64,000 nucleotides of DNA from JAWKVD01 sp041398225 (GCA_041398225.1 JAWKVD010000008.1:95906-159905), one strand, 5' to 3'. Shown: positions 37,650 through 46,875, numbered from the stretch's first letter. Made by a program: numbers and translations. Notes: generated from the letters alone by a model not told the origin.

Positions 37650-38618
37650 CTAGGCCAGCGAGGGTTCGAGCTTCTTGCAGGCTTCGAGCAGGCCCTGAAC
37701 GGCGCCGACCGACTTGGCGAACATTTCCTTCTCGCCTTCGTCCATCGGGAATTCGACCACTTTCTCGACGCCGCCGGCGCCGATCACCACCGGCACGCCG
37801 ACATAAAGATCGGAGACGCCGTACTGGCCGGTGAGGTTGGCCGCGACCGGGAGGACGCGCTTCTTGTCCTTGAGGTAGGCGGTCGCCATCGCGATCGCGC
37901 TTTCAGCCGGTGCGTAGAAGGCCGAGCCGGTTTCGAGCAGGGCGACGATCTCGCCGCCGCCCTTGCGGGTGCGCTCGACCATGGCGTCGAGTTCGGCCTG
38001 GGTGAAGTAGCCGGCCGCGACGCATTCCGGCAGCGGCAGACCGCCGACCGTGGAGTAGCGAACCATCGGCACCATGTCGTCGCCATGGCCGCCCAGCGTC
38101 CAGGCGCGCACGTCCTGAACGGAGACGCCGGTTTTCTCGGAGAGGAAGTGGGCGAAGCGCGCCGAGTCGAGCACGCCGGCCATGCCGACGACGTGGCTGG
38201 CGGGCAGGCCGGAGAATTTCTGCAGCGCCCAGACCATGGCGTCGAGCGGGTTGGTGATGCAGATCACGAAGGCGCCGGGCGCGTGGGTCTTGATGGCTTC
38301 GCCGACCGACTTCATGACGCCGAGGTTGATGCCGATGAGATCGTCGCGGCTCATGCCGGGCTTGCGCGGCACGCCGGCGGTCACGATGATGACGTCGGCG
38401 CCGGCGATGGCGGCGTATTCCTCAAGCGAGGCGCCGGACATGGCCGCGTCCTTGCCGTAGACGGCCGAGGCTTCCGCGATGTCGAGACCCTTGCCCTTGG
38501 CGATGCCGCCCTTCATGTCGACCAGCACGACGTCGCCAAGCTCTTCGCGAGAGGCGATGTGCGCCAGCGTTCCGCCGATCATGCCGGCGCCGATAAGGGC
38601 GATTTTCTTGCGGGCCAT
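37650..38618 (-). CDS. mdh: Malate dehydrogenase
   Basis: 322-aa LDH-like malate dehydrogenase (malate/oxaloacetate, NAD). NAD loop IGAGMIGGTLA, DMKGG after beta2, substrate Arg in GVPRKPGMSRDDL, NPLDAMVW, catalytic His in TLGGHGDDMVPM. Starts at ARKKIALIGAG; a longer upstream frame is not supported. TCA-cycle enzyme; in this class mdh commonly precedes sucCDAB-lpd and lies near zapE, as here, though about 12 kb of other genes separates them. Confidence 0.97.
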   Translation of the reverse strand: MARKKIALIGAGMIGGTLAHIASREELGDVVLVDMKGGIAKGKGLDIAEASAVYGKDAAMSGASLEEYAAIAGADVIIVTAGVPRKPGMSRDDLIGINLGVMKSVGEAIKTHAPGAFVICITNPLDAMVWALQKFSGLPASHVVGMAGVLDSARFAHFLSEKTGVSVQDVRAWTLGGHGDDMVPMVRYSTVGGLPLPECVAAGYFTQAELDAMVERTRKGGGEIVALLETGSAFYAPAESAIAMATAYLKDKKRVLPVAANLTGQYGVSDLYVGVPVVIGAGGVEKVVEFPMDEGEKEMFAKSVGAVQGLLEACKKLEPSLA

Positions 38619-38882
38619 GTTCAAGTCTCCGATCTTTGCAGCCGAGGGCGCAGGGTGAACATCCAATTCTTCTCGCGGCGCGCGGCGAAGGGCGTCCGTA
38701 GGCGTGCCGAAGCCGGAAAGCGCGCTCCGCGCCGCCGGTTCCGCCTGCAGACAGCCTCGCATGACGGAGCCGCCCCGCCGGGCGGCCCGTCCATAGGGCG
38801 CGCCGGCTCGCGGGGAGCGTTAGCGCATGGCGGTTCGGGGGGCAATGCGCCCGGGGCCGGATCGCCCGGACGGCGGCGGGTT

Positions 38883-39668
38883 GTGCACGTGCTGGCGGCG
38901 GCGGGTCTTGCGATGCTGGGCGGGCTGGGCGGGCTGGGCGCGGCGCCGGCTGGCGCCGAGACGCCTCCGGTCTGGCGTCTGGAGGCGCGCCCGCAGGCCG
39001 CGGCGCCGGTTTCGGGGGTGGATGCGGCACAGGATGGACGGCGGCAGATGCGGATCGCGGGCGTCGCGACGCTCTATACGCCGTCGGGCTACCGGGCGGG
39101 CGAGCGGTATCCGCTGGTGCTGCTGCTGCATGGCGCGGGCGGAGACGGGCGCGGCATGGTCGCGCGGTTCCGGTCGTATGCGGACGATCGCGGGCTGGTG
39201 CTGCTGGCGCCGGATTCGAAAGGGCGGAGCTGGGATCTGATCACCGGCGCCCGCAGAACCCCGCAGGGCTTCCGGCCGGGCGATCCGGGCGAGGATGTCG
39301 CGCGCATCGACCGGGCGCTGGCGGAGACGTTCGCGACCCATGCGATCGACCCGGAGCGGATCGGCGTGCTCGGGATATCGGACGGCGCGAGCTATGCGCT
39401 GACGCTCGGCGCGCACAACACCGAGCTGTTCTCCGCGGCGATGGCGCTGTCGCCGGGCATGGTCTCGGAGCTGCCGGCCGCCACCGGGCGCATCTATGTG
39501 GCGCACGGGCGCCGCGACCGGGTGCTCGATTATTCGGTCACCGAATCGGCGATCGTGCCGATGCTGCGCGAGGCGGGGTTCGCGGTGACGTTCGCGCCCT
39601 TTCAGGGCGGGCATGAATGGTCGAAAGCGCTGATCGACGCCGCGCTCGACTGGTGGCTGGCGCCGTAG
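38883..39668 (+). CDS. Secreted alpha/beta-hydrolase (esterase, PHB-depolymerase-like)
   Basis: About 261 aa. A signal peptide (VLAAAGLAMLGGLGGLGA, cleavage near AGAE) precedes an alpha/beta-hydrolase: PLVLLLHGAGGDGRG, nucleophile elbow GISDGASYA, Asp in HGRRDRVLD, His in GGHEWS. Resembles dienelactone hydrolase/Lpqc-type esterases. The start is uncertain: GTG at 38883 or 38889, since the frame is open far upstream without another good start. It is divergent from mdh and convergent with zapE. Confidence 0.75.
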   Translation: MHVLAAAGLAMLGGLGGLGAAPAGAETPPVWRLEARPQAAAPVSGVDAAQDGRRQMRIAGVATLYTPSGYRAGERYPLVLLLHGAGGDGRGMVARFRSYADDRGLVLLAPDSKGRSWDLITGARRTPQGFRPGDPGEDVARIDRALAETFATHAIDPERIGVLGISDGASYALTLGAHNTELFSAAMALSPGMVSELPAATGRIYVAHGRRDRVLDYSVTESAIVPMLREAGFAVTFAPFQGGHEWSKALIDAALDWWLAP

Positions 39669-39675
39669 GCGCGCG

Positions 39676-40803
39676 CTAGTCGGCGGACTGGGTTTCGCGC
39701 TCGGCGCCGAGATAGTCCACCGAGCGCATTTCATGCAGGCGGCTGGCGGTGCGTTCGAATTCGAAGGCGCCGTCGCCGGAGGGATAGAGATCGTCGGGGC
39801 CCGCGTCCGCCGACACCACCAGCTTGGTCCGGGTTTCATAAAGCGCGTCGATCAGGGTGACGAAGCGCGCCGCCTCGTTGCGGCGGTCGGGCGAGAGCAC
39901 CGGCACATGATCGAGCAGCAGGGTGTGATAGTGGCGCGCGAGGGTGAGGTAGTCGGCGGCGCCGAGCGGTTTGGCGCACAGATCCGCGAACGAGAAGCGC
40001 GCCACGCCGGAGGCCTGTCGCGGCACTTTGAGCGGGCGGCCCTGAACGTCGACCGTCTCCGGTTCGGGGCGCGCGCCGGCGGTGAGGCGGGCGAAGGCGG
40101 CGTTCATCGCCTGGTCGGCTTCGGCGCCGAGCGGCGAATAATAAACCGGCGCGGCGGTCAGGCGTTCGAGGCGATAGTCGCGCGCCGATTTCAGTTCGAG
40201 CACGTCGAGTTCGCGCTTGAGCCGCCCGATGAAGGGCAGGAAGAGCTGGCGGTTGACGCCGTCGCGATAGAGATCGTCCGGCGCCCGGTTGGAGGTGGCG
40301 ACGACGGTGACGCCCATGTCGAACAGGTTGTCGAACAGCCGGCCGAGGATCATGGCGTCGGCGATCTGGGTGACGTGGAACTCGTCGAAGCACAGAAGCC
40401 GGGCGTCGTTGGCGACCGCGCGCGCGGCCGGGGCGATGGGATCGTCGCCCGCCTCGCGCACATAGGCCGGGTGGCGGCGGCGGTCGGCATGGCTCATCCG
40501 GCGCCATTCATGGATGAAGGCGTGGGTTTCGAGCATGAAGGCGTGGAAGTGCACGCGGCGCTTCTTGGTGACCGACGCGGCCGAAAAGAACAGGTCCATC
40601 AGCATGGATTTGCCGCGTCCGACCTCGCCCCAGATATAGAGGCCGCGCGGCGGTCTGGCGCGGCCGAACCCGAACAGACCGCCGCGCGCGCCAAGGGCGG
40701 CGGCGAGATCGTCGAGGCGTTCGATCGCCTCGGCCTGCGCGGGATCGGGCGACAAGCGCCCGTCGTCGAGGCGCTGGTTGTAGAGCGACTTAACTCGGGT
40801 CAT
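39676..40803 (-). CDS. zapE: Cell division protein ZapE (AFG1-like ATPase)
   Basis: 375-aa AFG1/ZapE-type AAA ATPase. Walker A GEVGRGKS (about 60-67), Walker B LLCFDEFHVTQIADAMILG, sensor ATSNRAPDDLYRDG. In E. coli it acts at the Z-ring; the mitochondrial relative AFG1 aids quality control. The ATG at 40803 (TRVKSLYNQRL) fits the family N-terminus. Neighbourhood with mdh is conserved in alphaproteobacteria. Confidence 0.92.
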   Translation of the reverse strand: MTRVKSLYNQRLDDGRLSPDPAQAEAIERLDDLAAALGARGGLFGFGRARPPRGLYIWGEVGRGKSMLMDLFFSAASVTKKRRVHFHAFMLETHAFIHEWRRMSHADRRRHPAYVREAGDDPIAPAARAVANDARLLCFDEFHVTQIADAMILGRLFDNLFDMGVTVVATSNRAPDDLYRDGVNRQLFLPFIGRLKRELDVLELKSARDYRLERLTAAPVYYSPLGAEADQAMNAAFARLTAGARPEPETVDVQGRPLKVPRQASGVARFSFADLCAKPLGAADYLTLARHYHTLLLDHVPVLSPDRRNEAARFVTLIDALYETRTKLVVSADAGPDDLYPSGDGAFEFERTASRLHEMRSVDYLGAERETQSAD

Positions 40804-40905
40804 GCGGGCGCGTGTAACGGGGATTGGCGCAAGGGCAAGCGCATTCGCCCCCATGGCGCGCCGAGCAAGGGCCGGGCCGGGGGCGTGGGGAGAACGGGGG
40901 CGGCG

Positions 40906-41343
40906 TCAGCTTCCGCCGGCGACCGCTTTTTCCGGCGGGGCGGGCATCAGCGCTTCGAGGAAGTCGCGGAAGCGCTGCGGGTCCTTCACGAAGGCGCCGA
41001 GATCGAGGTTTTCCTTGCCGAGGGCTTCGGGCGCGCAATCGACGCCGGCCCGGATCAGGCTTTCCACCACGCTCTGCCGGCGGTCGGAGGCCGAGACCAC
41101 GGCGACGCGGAATTTGCCCATGTTGGAGATGCGGGTGACGGTGATGTCCTCATCCGAGCTGTCCGGCAGGAACAGGTCGATGACGACAAGGTCGAAGCGT
41201 TCGAGCCTGAGCTTGTTTTCGGCGTCCAGCAGCGAGGTGGCGAGGACGAGATCGATGCCGAGACGTTTGCGCGACGCGGCCGTGCCGGCGGCCAGCAGGA
41301 GTTCGCCCGCTCTCGGGTGGTCCTCAATCCACAGTACTTTCAT
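40906..41343 (-). CDS. Stand-alone receiver-domain protein
   Basis: 145-aa CheY-like receiver without an output domain. Acidic pocket EDH (residues 7-9), phospho-acceptor Asp in VVIDLFLPDSS (about 56), T/S position VVSASDRR. The Lys equivalent is not obvious; APEALGKENL offers one. Possibly a phosphorelay intermediate. No kinase nearby; the stand-alone Hpt gene is 19 kb away. Confidence 0.78.
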   Translation of the reverse strand: MKVLWIEDHPRAGELLLAAGTAASRKRLGIDLVLATSLLDAENKLRLERFDLVVIDLFLPDSSDEDITVTRISNMGKFRVAVVSASDRRQSVVESLIRAGVDCAPEALGKENLDLGAFVKDPQRFRDFLEALMPAPPEKAVAGGS

Positions 41344-41496
41344 CGTCTGCGTTCCCTGCTTGTCCCTGGGACACGGCGAGAGAAGGTCCCCCCTTCCTCA
41401 TTGCCGAAGCTGGAGACCGATAATACGAGTCCCGGGGTAATGATATGTAAACGCGACAGTCCCGTGAATTAAATACCTTTTGGGACACGTGGCTAT

Positions 41497-42453
41497 GGGA
41501 GGCCTCGCCTGACGACGCCGGACTCACTGGCATCGGGCCCCGCGACGCGGGACCCGCGGGACGATTCGCTCGCCCGCGAACGGCTGTCGGCGTTCATCGG
41601 CGCCGAGGGCGCCGAGCGGCGCGACGCCCATATCGTCGACGTGCTGATCGAGGAGCGGTGCCCGAGTTTCGTCGCGCACTGGACCTGGCCGGCGGTCAAA
41701 CCGGCGCTGCACATGGCGCTCGGCTACGGCAAGGCGGTGCGCTGGGCCGACGACATCAAGCGTCTGCCGGACGGGCAGGCCTGTTTCCGCTATCTCTATG
41801 AAGCGCTGTCGCTGGACGTTCAGGCCAGCGGGCTGGAGCGGGTGCCGGCCGCCGGGCGGGCGGTGGTGATCTCCAATCATCCGACGGGCCTCGCCGACGG
41901 GCCCGCCGTGCTCTCGGCGCTGGAGCGGGTGCGGCGGGATTTCGAGGTGTTCGCCAACGCCGACGCCTGCCGGGTCAATCCGCGCTTCTCGGACATCATC
42001 ATTCCGGTGGAGTGGGTCGAGGAGAAGCGCTCGCCGGCCAAGACGCGCGAGACCCTGCGCCGGGCGGGACAGGCCTTCGCCGCCGAACGCCTGCTGGTGA
42101 TCTTTCCCTCCGGCCGTCTGGCGCACGAGGTCGAGGGCAAGCTGGTCGACAAGGACTGGTTTCCCACCGCCGTGTCGCTGGCGCGGAAGAACAAGGCGCC
42201 GGTGACGCCGCTGCACGTGAAGGCGCGCAATTCGTGGCTGTTCTACCGGGTGTCGGAGATATCCAAGGAGCTCAAGGACATCACCCTGTTCCATGAGCTG
42301 ATGAACAAGCAGGGCGACCGGTTCGACCTGATCTTCGGGCCGCCCATCGCGCCGGAAAAACTGGCCGGCGACCCGCAGGCGGTCACCGACCGGCTGCGGG
42401 CCTACGTCCAGGACGTGCTGCCCAACGACCCGGACCGCCCGTTCGAGGGCTAG
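41497..42453 (+). CDS. PlsC-like acyltransferase, unusual start codon
   Basis: Lysophospholipid/1-acyl-glycerol phosphate acyltransferase superfamily. Block I is VVISNHPTGLADGPA (the HX4D motif appears as HPTGLAD), with block III-like IFPSGRLAHEVEG. Sequence from 41509 to 41641 has coding composition in frame (TTPDSLASGPATRDPRDD) but no ATG, GTG or TTG; CTG at 41509 sits 6 nt after GGGAGG (41497-41502). The first conventional start is GTG 41641, which would remove 44 residues. Function probably in lipid or ornithine-lipid type acylation. Confidence 0.75.
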   Translation, partial: GRPRLTTPDSLASGPATRDPRDDSLARERLSAFIGAEGAERRDAHIVDVLIEERCPSFVAHWTWPAVKPALHMALGYGKAVRWADDIKRLPDGQACFRYLYEALSLDVQASGLERVPAAGRAVVISNHPTGLADGPAVLSALERVRRDFEVFANADACRVNPRFSDIIIPVEWVEEKRSPAKTRETLRRAGQAFAAERLLVIFPSGRLAHEVEGKLVDKDWFPTAVSLARKNKAPVTPLHVKARNSWLFYRVSEISKELKDITLFHELMNKQGDRFDLIFGPPIAPEKLAGDPQAVTDRLRAYVQDVLPNDPDRPFEG

Positions 42454-42469
42454 TCCGGGAGGCTGGTCC

Positions 42470-42508
42470 GGTCAGGCCGTCTGGTCAGGTCGTCTGGTCA
42501 GGCCGTTT
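42470..42508. repeat. 13-bp tandem repeat across the creD 3' end
   Basis: Three consecutive copies of GGTCAGGYCGTYT (42470-42482, 42483-42495, 42496-42508). The last encodes the final codons and stop of creD on the minus strand. Confidence 0.75.
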
Positions 42509-43877
42509 GGCCGCCCGGCGAGAACGCGCGCCCCGCGCCGTACCAGTCGAGCCTGCGGGTCATCCACATGGCGCCGGTGATGGCGAGGAAGCTGGCGAGC
42601 GATCCGACGAGCAGGGCGTAGGTCTCCATGCTCAACAGGACGTAGATCAGGGCGTAGAGGCCGGCGAAGACGCCCAGCGCCCGCAACGCCGCCGCGCGCG
42701 ATCCGAACACGGCGCCGGCGTAGAGCGAGATCGCCAGCACGGTGGCGCTCGCCGCCGCGATGAAGCCGGCGGTGAAGCCCACGATCTCGGAGATGGACAG
42801 CATCAGCATGTAGAAGACGGTCTGGGCGAGACCGACCAGAACGTATTGCGCCGGGTGGGCGCGGCGGCCCGAACTGGTCTCGAACAGGAAGTAGGTCAGG
42901 AAGACCAGCCCCATGAACATGGGCGCGTATTTCAGCGCGCGGATCACCTTCTGATAGGGGTTGGCCTCGTCGATCAGGGTGACGCCGGGCGTCGTCGCGG
43001 CGAAGTCGTTGAAGGTGAGGTCCGCGCCGGCTCCCGGCACGCCGCGCGCTAGGAAGGGGATCGACCAGCTGGCCGTGAAGCCCTGTGCGGTGACGGTGCG
43101 GGCGTCGGGCAGTTTGCCGCCGTCGAATTTCGGGTCGGGCCAGTCGCCGGCGACCGTGATGGTGGTGTTCTTGGCGAAGGGCGCGAAGGCGAAGCGCTGG
43201 GCGCCGCGGAAGCGCAGGTCGGCGGTCACCTCCAGCGCGTCGGCGGCCGCGAGATCGGCGTCGGCGAGGCTGGCTGCGAACAGCGGCTGGTAGGACAGGG
43301 TTCCGCCGCCTGAGGGCGTCAGCTCCAGCGCCTGGCCGTTGACCCGCACGATCGCGGACTGGGCGCCCTGGGGCTGGCTGGCGGAGAGATAGAGGCGCGC
43401 CTCGGTCCAGTTCACGCGGGCGCCGGCGGGCGCGACCGGTTCGAGGCGGCGAGGCTCGAAGCGGGCGGAGAAGGCGGCGTCGACGGTGTAGACCGGGATG
43501 TGCTGGAGGCCTTTGGAGAGCGCGGTGGTGGTCAGGGTCGCGGTCGCGGCGCCGGTTTCGGGATAGAGGACAAGATCGCCGGAGACGGTCTGGATCTTGT
43601 TGTCGACCAGCATGTCGCGCTCGTAGGGCACGGCGATCACCGGGCCGATCAGCGTCTGCGGGCCGCCGCCCCAGTCCTGATGGACGCTGGCGGCGGCGTT
43701 GGTTGCGTCGCGGGCGCGCTGTTCGATCAGGCCCCAGACGAAGACGGCGGGTATCGCCATCAGCAGGGCCAGGGCGCAAACCAGAAGCAGTTTGAGCCCG
43801 AACGAGCGTTGCGGAATGAAGCGCGAGAAGTCCTGTGCCGCGCCGGACGGGCGCGGCGGGTCTGTCAGGTCCGACAT
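42498..43877 (-). CDS. creD: CreD family inner-membrane protein
   Basis: 459-aa CreD protein. N-terminal membrane helix (LKLLLVCALALLMAIPAVFVW), large periplasmic region with VIAVPYERD and NWTEARLYLSAS, then five or six C-terminal helices with KYAPMFMGLVFLTYFLFET. CreD affects envelope stress and beta-lactam/colicin tolerance in enterics; there it is under CreBC, which is absent here. Confidence 0.93.
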   Translation of the reverse strand: MSDLTDPPRPSGAAQDFSRFIPQRSFGLKLLLVCALALLMAIPAVFVWGLIEQRARDATNAAASVHQDWGGGPQTLIGPVIAVPYERDMLVDNKIQTVSGDLVLYPETGAATATLTTTALSKGLQHIPVYTVDAAFSARFEPRRLEPVAPAGARVNWTEARLYLSASQPQGAQSAIVRVNGQALELTPSGGGTLSYQPLFAASLADADLAAADALEVTADLRFRGAQRFAFAPFAKNTTITVAGDWPDPKFDGGKLPDARTVTAQGFTASWSIPFLARGVPGAGADLTFNDFAATTPGVTLIDEANPYQKVIRALKYAPMFMGLVFLTYFLFETSSGRRAHPAQYVLVGLAQTVFYMLMLSISEIVGFTAGFIAAASATVLAISLYAGAVFGSRAAALRALGVFAGLYALIYVLLSMETYALLVGSLASFLAITGAMWMTRRLDWYGAGRAFSPGGQTA

Positions 43878-44062
43878 GTGTCCCTCTTTCAGGTCCTGAT
43901 TTTCAGCGAGGGGTCAGGTTTGAAGCGCGATGGGGCGGAAATCGGGCCCGCCGGGGGCGTGCACGCGCCCTGTTTGCGGCGATGTTCCGGCGCGCTAGGC
44001 GTGGGGCCAGCGCGTGCTACACGTGCGGAGAGCAGGCGGGGCGGAAACGAGGCGGGGAAAGC

Positions 44063-45367
44063 ATGTCGGACCGGATGAAGGACATTCTGAAGATCGCCGT
44101 GCCCAGCGTGCTGCTGGCGCTGGCCGGCCTGCTGGCCGCGTTCTGGCTGATGGGACCGCCCGTGCCCAAGCAGGTGACGATCGCCGGCGGATCGCTCGGC
44201 GGGGTCTATGCGCAGACCGCCGAACGGCTTTCGACGGCGATGGGCGAGCGCAAGATCAACGCCGAGGTGCTGACCACCGCCGGCTCGGTGGACAATATCC
44301 GCCGCCTGCAGTCGGGCGAGGCGCAGATCGGCATCGTGCAGACCGGCCTTGCGGGCGATATCGACACCGAGGGGCTGCAATCGCTGGGCGCGATCTTCTT
44401 CGAGCCGCTGTGGGTGTTCCACCGTTCGGACGCGCCGATGTCGGATCTGCGCGATTTGCGCGGGCTGAAGGTCGCGGTGGGCGCGGAAGGATCGGGCACG
44501 CGGGTGCTGGTCGATCTTCTGATGCAGGAGGCCGGGGTGGCGGCGGGCGATTTCACGCCCGCGGACCTCAGCGGGGTCGCCGCCGCCAGCGCGGTGAAAT
44601 CCGGCGAGGTCGACGCGGCGCTGATCGTTTCGAGCCCGGAGGCGGACTGGATTCTCGACCTGCTGGCGGACCCGTCGGTGGAGCTGATGTCGATGGACCG
44701 GGCGCCGGCGCTGGCGCGCCGTCACACCTACCTCGACTCGGTGACGCTGTATGCGGGCGTGCTCGATCCGGCGCGCGGCCTGCCGGCCGGGGACGTGACG
44801 CTGACCGCGCCGTCGGCGGAGATCGTGGTCTCGGACGCGCTGCATCCGGCGTTGCAGTCGCTGCTGATGGACATCGCCTTCCGGGATTTCTCCGGCGGCA
44901 CGCTGCTGTCGGACCCGGAAGCCTTTCCGACGCGCGATCTCGCGGACATTCCGCTCTCGGAGGAGGCGCAGCGCTATTACAAGAACGGCCCGACCTTCCT
45001 GCGCCGGGTGTTCAATTACGATGTCGCCAACTTCCTGGAGCGGGCGTGGGTGATCGCCATTCCGCTGCTGACGCTGGCCTATCCGCTGGCGAAGGCGGGA
45101 CCGCCGCTCTATCGCTGGCGCACCCGCCGCAAGATCTATGTCTGGTATGAGGACCTGCGGGCGCTGGAGGGCGAGGGCCGGGCGGCCGAAAGCCCCGAAC
45201 AGCGCGCCGCCGTGCGCGGCAAGCTGGCCGAGCTGCAGGCCGAGACCGGGCGGGTCGAGGTGCCGCTCAGCTATACCGACGACCTCTACCGGCTGCGGGC
45301 GCATATCCGGTTCGTGGCGGAGCTGATCGACCGGCTGTCGGTGCAGGACCGCTCGGCTCAGGTCTGA
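44063..45367 (+). CDS. Membrane-anchored TAXI-family solute-binding protein
   Basis: 434-aa protein. One N-terminal helix (about 10-28), a periplasmic TAXI/TRAP-type binding domain (IAGGSLGGVYAQTAERLSTAM, LQSGEAQIGIVQTGLA, VGAEGSGTRVLVDLLMQEAG), then another helix near residue 332 (AWVIAIPLLTLAYPLA) and a ~90-residue cytoplasmic tail with coiled-coil character. No TRAP permease gene is present, so it is probably a sensor or orphan binding protein rather than a transporter subunit. Confidence 0.85.
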   Translation: MSDRMKDILKIAVPSVLLALAGLLAAFWLMGPPVPKQVTIAGGSLGGVYAQTAERLSTAMGERKINAEVLTTAGSVDNIRRLQSGEAQIGIVQTGLAGDIDTEGLQSLGAIFFEPLWVFHRSDAPMSDLRDLRGLKVAVGAEGSGTRVLVDLLMQEAGVAAGDFTPADLSGVAAASAVKSGEVDAALIVSSPEADWILDLLADPSVELMSMDRAPALARRHTYLDSVTLYAGVLDPARGLPAGDVTLTAPSAEIVVSDALHPALQSLLMDIAFRDFSGGTLLSDPEAFPTRDLADIPLSEEAQRYYKNGPTFLRRVFNYDVANFLERAWVIAIPLLTLAYPLAKAGPPLYRWRTRRKIYVWYEDLRALEGEGRAAESPEQRAAVRGKLAELQAETGRVEVPLSYTDDLYRLRAHIRFVAELIDRLSVQDRSAQV

Positions 45368-45385
45368 TTGGTAGAGGTTGCGGGG

Positions 45386-46132
45386 TCAGCCCCAGCCCGC
45401 CGCCTTGACGTCGGAGGCGTAGGACCGACTGACCGGGGCCTCGACATTGGATTTGAGCTTCAGGCTGACCTTGCCGGCCGCGCGCACGACTTCGGCGACC
45501 CCGGCGCGGGCGACCCACCAGGAGCGGTGGGTCTGAAGACCCTCGACGCCGGACAGTTCGCGGATGGCGTCGGACAGGCGCATCAGGATCAGCTCGTCGC
45601 CGCCGGAGGTGTGCACCCTCAGATAATGGTCCTCGGACTGGATGGCGTAGAGGTCGGCCGAGCGCAGGCGCATGGGCAGGCGCTCCATAAATCGAGACGA
45701 TCCGTCCCCGCTCTGCCCGGTCTCGTCTCCCGCGGTCGCGGACCGGGCGTCCTTCATCTGGTCGTAGACGTAGGCGGCCGAGGTCAGGATTACGGAGATG
45801 ACGAAGACATAGCCGTACTGGGTGAGCGCGAAGAGCGGCGCGATGTGTTCGCCGTCGAGCGCCAGGATCAGCCCCGTCACCGGCAGGGAGATCACGGCCG
45901 CCAGAGTCGCGACCTGCAGCCAGTAGGGCTGTCTGGCCATGTAGCGATCGAAGATCAGGGGGGCGGCGATCGACGAGGTGAGGATTCCGGCGGCCATGGT
46001 CGAAGACCAATAGCCCCAGCGCAGACCGAAATGATCGGGCAGGGCGCCGTAGACCTTCAGCCAGGCGAAGATCAGACCGAGTCCGGCCGCCATCACCAGC
46101 ATACGCGGCAAGCTCTTGAGCCAGCTCTGCAT
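45386..46132 (-). CDS. LytTR-domain membrane transcription regulator
   Basis: 248-aa protein: four N-terminal helices (about 10-130) and a C-terminal LytTR DNA-binding domain (about 150-248: RLRSADLYAIQSEDHYLRVHT, THRSWWVARAGVAEVVR). Membrane-LytTR proteins are common regulators in Caulobacterales and neighbours; targets are often their own operon. Start at MQSW, preceded by GGGACGGAA; an in-frame ATG six codons earlier lacks a ribosome-binding site. Confidence 0.85.
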   Translation of the reverse strand: MQSWLKSLPRMLVMAAGLGLIFAWLKVYGALPDHFGLRWGYWSSTMAAGILTSSIAAPLIFDRYMARQPYWLQVATLAAVISLPVTGLILALDGEHIAPLFALTQYGYVFVISVILTSAAYVYDQMKDARSATAGDETGQSGDGSSRFMERLPMRLRSADLYAIQSEDHYLRVHTSGGDELILMRLSDAIRELSGVEGLQTHRSWWVARAGVAEVVRAAGKVSLKLKSNVEAPVSRSYASDVKAAGWG

Positions 46133-46154
46133 TTCCGTCCCGCATTTCACGCTT

Positions 46155-46172
46155 CGCGAACCGCGGTTCGCG
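46155..46172. promoter_or_regulatory. 18-bp perfect palindrome upstream of the LytTR gene
   Basis: CGCGAACCGCGGTTCGCG, self-complementary, 23 bp upstream of the LytTR start codon. The half-site TTCGCGAA recurs at 46153-46160 and 46199-46206. Candidate autoregulatory site; unproven. Confidence 0.4.
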
Positions 46173-46429
46173 CATCGCGGGCGGTTTATCGCACCCGTTC
46201 GCGAAGCAAAACAGTCGGCTCACGCAGTTGATGTGGCGGGGCGGGCCCGATCGGGCGATCTGTGGCTTCGCCGGGCCACGATCCGGCCCGGACCGCTCAT
46301 CCGCCGCCCCTGACCCGCGTTCGGCCAGAACCGGCCGACCAGAACCGGCAGGCTGGGGGCAGAAGAGATGGAGAGCCGTCCGGACGAGAAGACGACCGAC
46401 AATCCCACACGCCCCGCAAGGAGGGTCTG

Positions 46430-46867
46430 ATGCGTTTCCTACCCCTACTCCCCGCACTCGCGCTTGGACTGCTGGCGCCCGCCGCGCTTGGCCAGGCGGC
46501 CGATCCGGGGGGCGCGCAGCTCTCCGTCGAGATCACCGATATCGAAAAGCCCCAGGGCGAGCTGATGATCGCGCTGTTCGACGAGGCGGGCTACGCCTCG
46601 GACAAGGCGGTCGCGGCGACGCAGGTCGCCGCCAGCGGCGAGACCGCCACGGCCACCTTCAGGGGGCTGGCCCCGGGCCGGTACGGCATCAAACTGTTCC
46701 ATGACGTGAACGGCAACGGAAAGATGGACACCAACCCGTTCGGCATGCCGACGGAACCGTTCGCCTTCTCCAACAACGCCCCGGCCCGCTTCGGCCCGGC
46801 CTCGTGGGCGGATGCGGCGTTCGAGGTCGGCGCGACCGGCGCGACCCAGACCATCAAGCTCAACTGA
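46430..46867 (+). CDS. DUF2141 secreted protein
   Basis: 145-aa exported protein. Signal peptide (RFLPLLPALALGLLAPAAL, cleavage near GQAA), then the DUF2141 domain: GELMIALFDEAGYAS, FRGLAPGRYGIKLFHDVNGNGKMDTN and FGMPTEPFAFSNNA (in parts). Immunoglobulin-like fold; often near carotenoid-related genes, as here. Strong AAGGAGGG ribosome-binding site and its own terminator. Confidence 0.9.
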   Translation: MRFLPLLPALALGLLAPAALGQAADPGGAQLSVEITDIEKPQGELMIALFDEAGYASDKAVAATQVAASGETATATFRGLAPGRYGIKLFHDVNGNGKMDTNPFGMPTEPFAFSNNAPARFGPASWADAAFEVGATGATQTIKLN

Positions 46868-46875
46868 GGCCCGGC

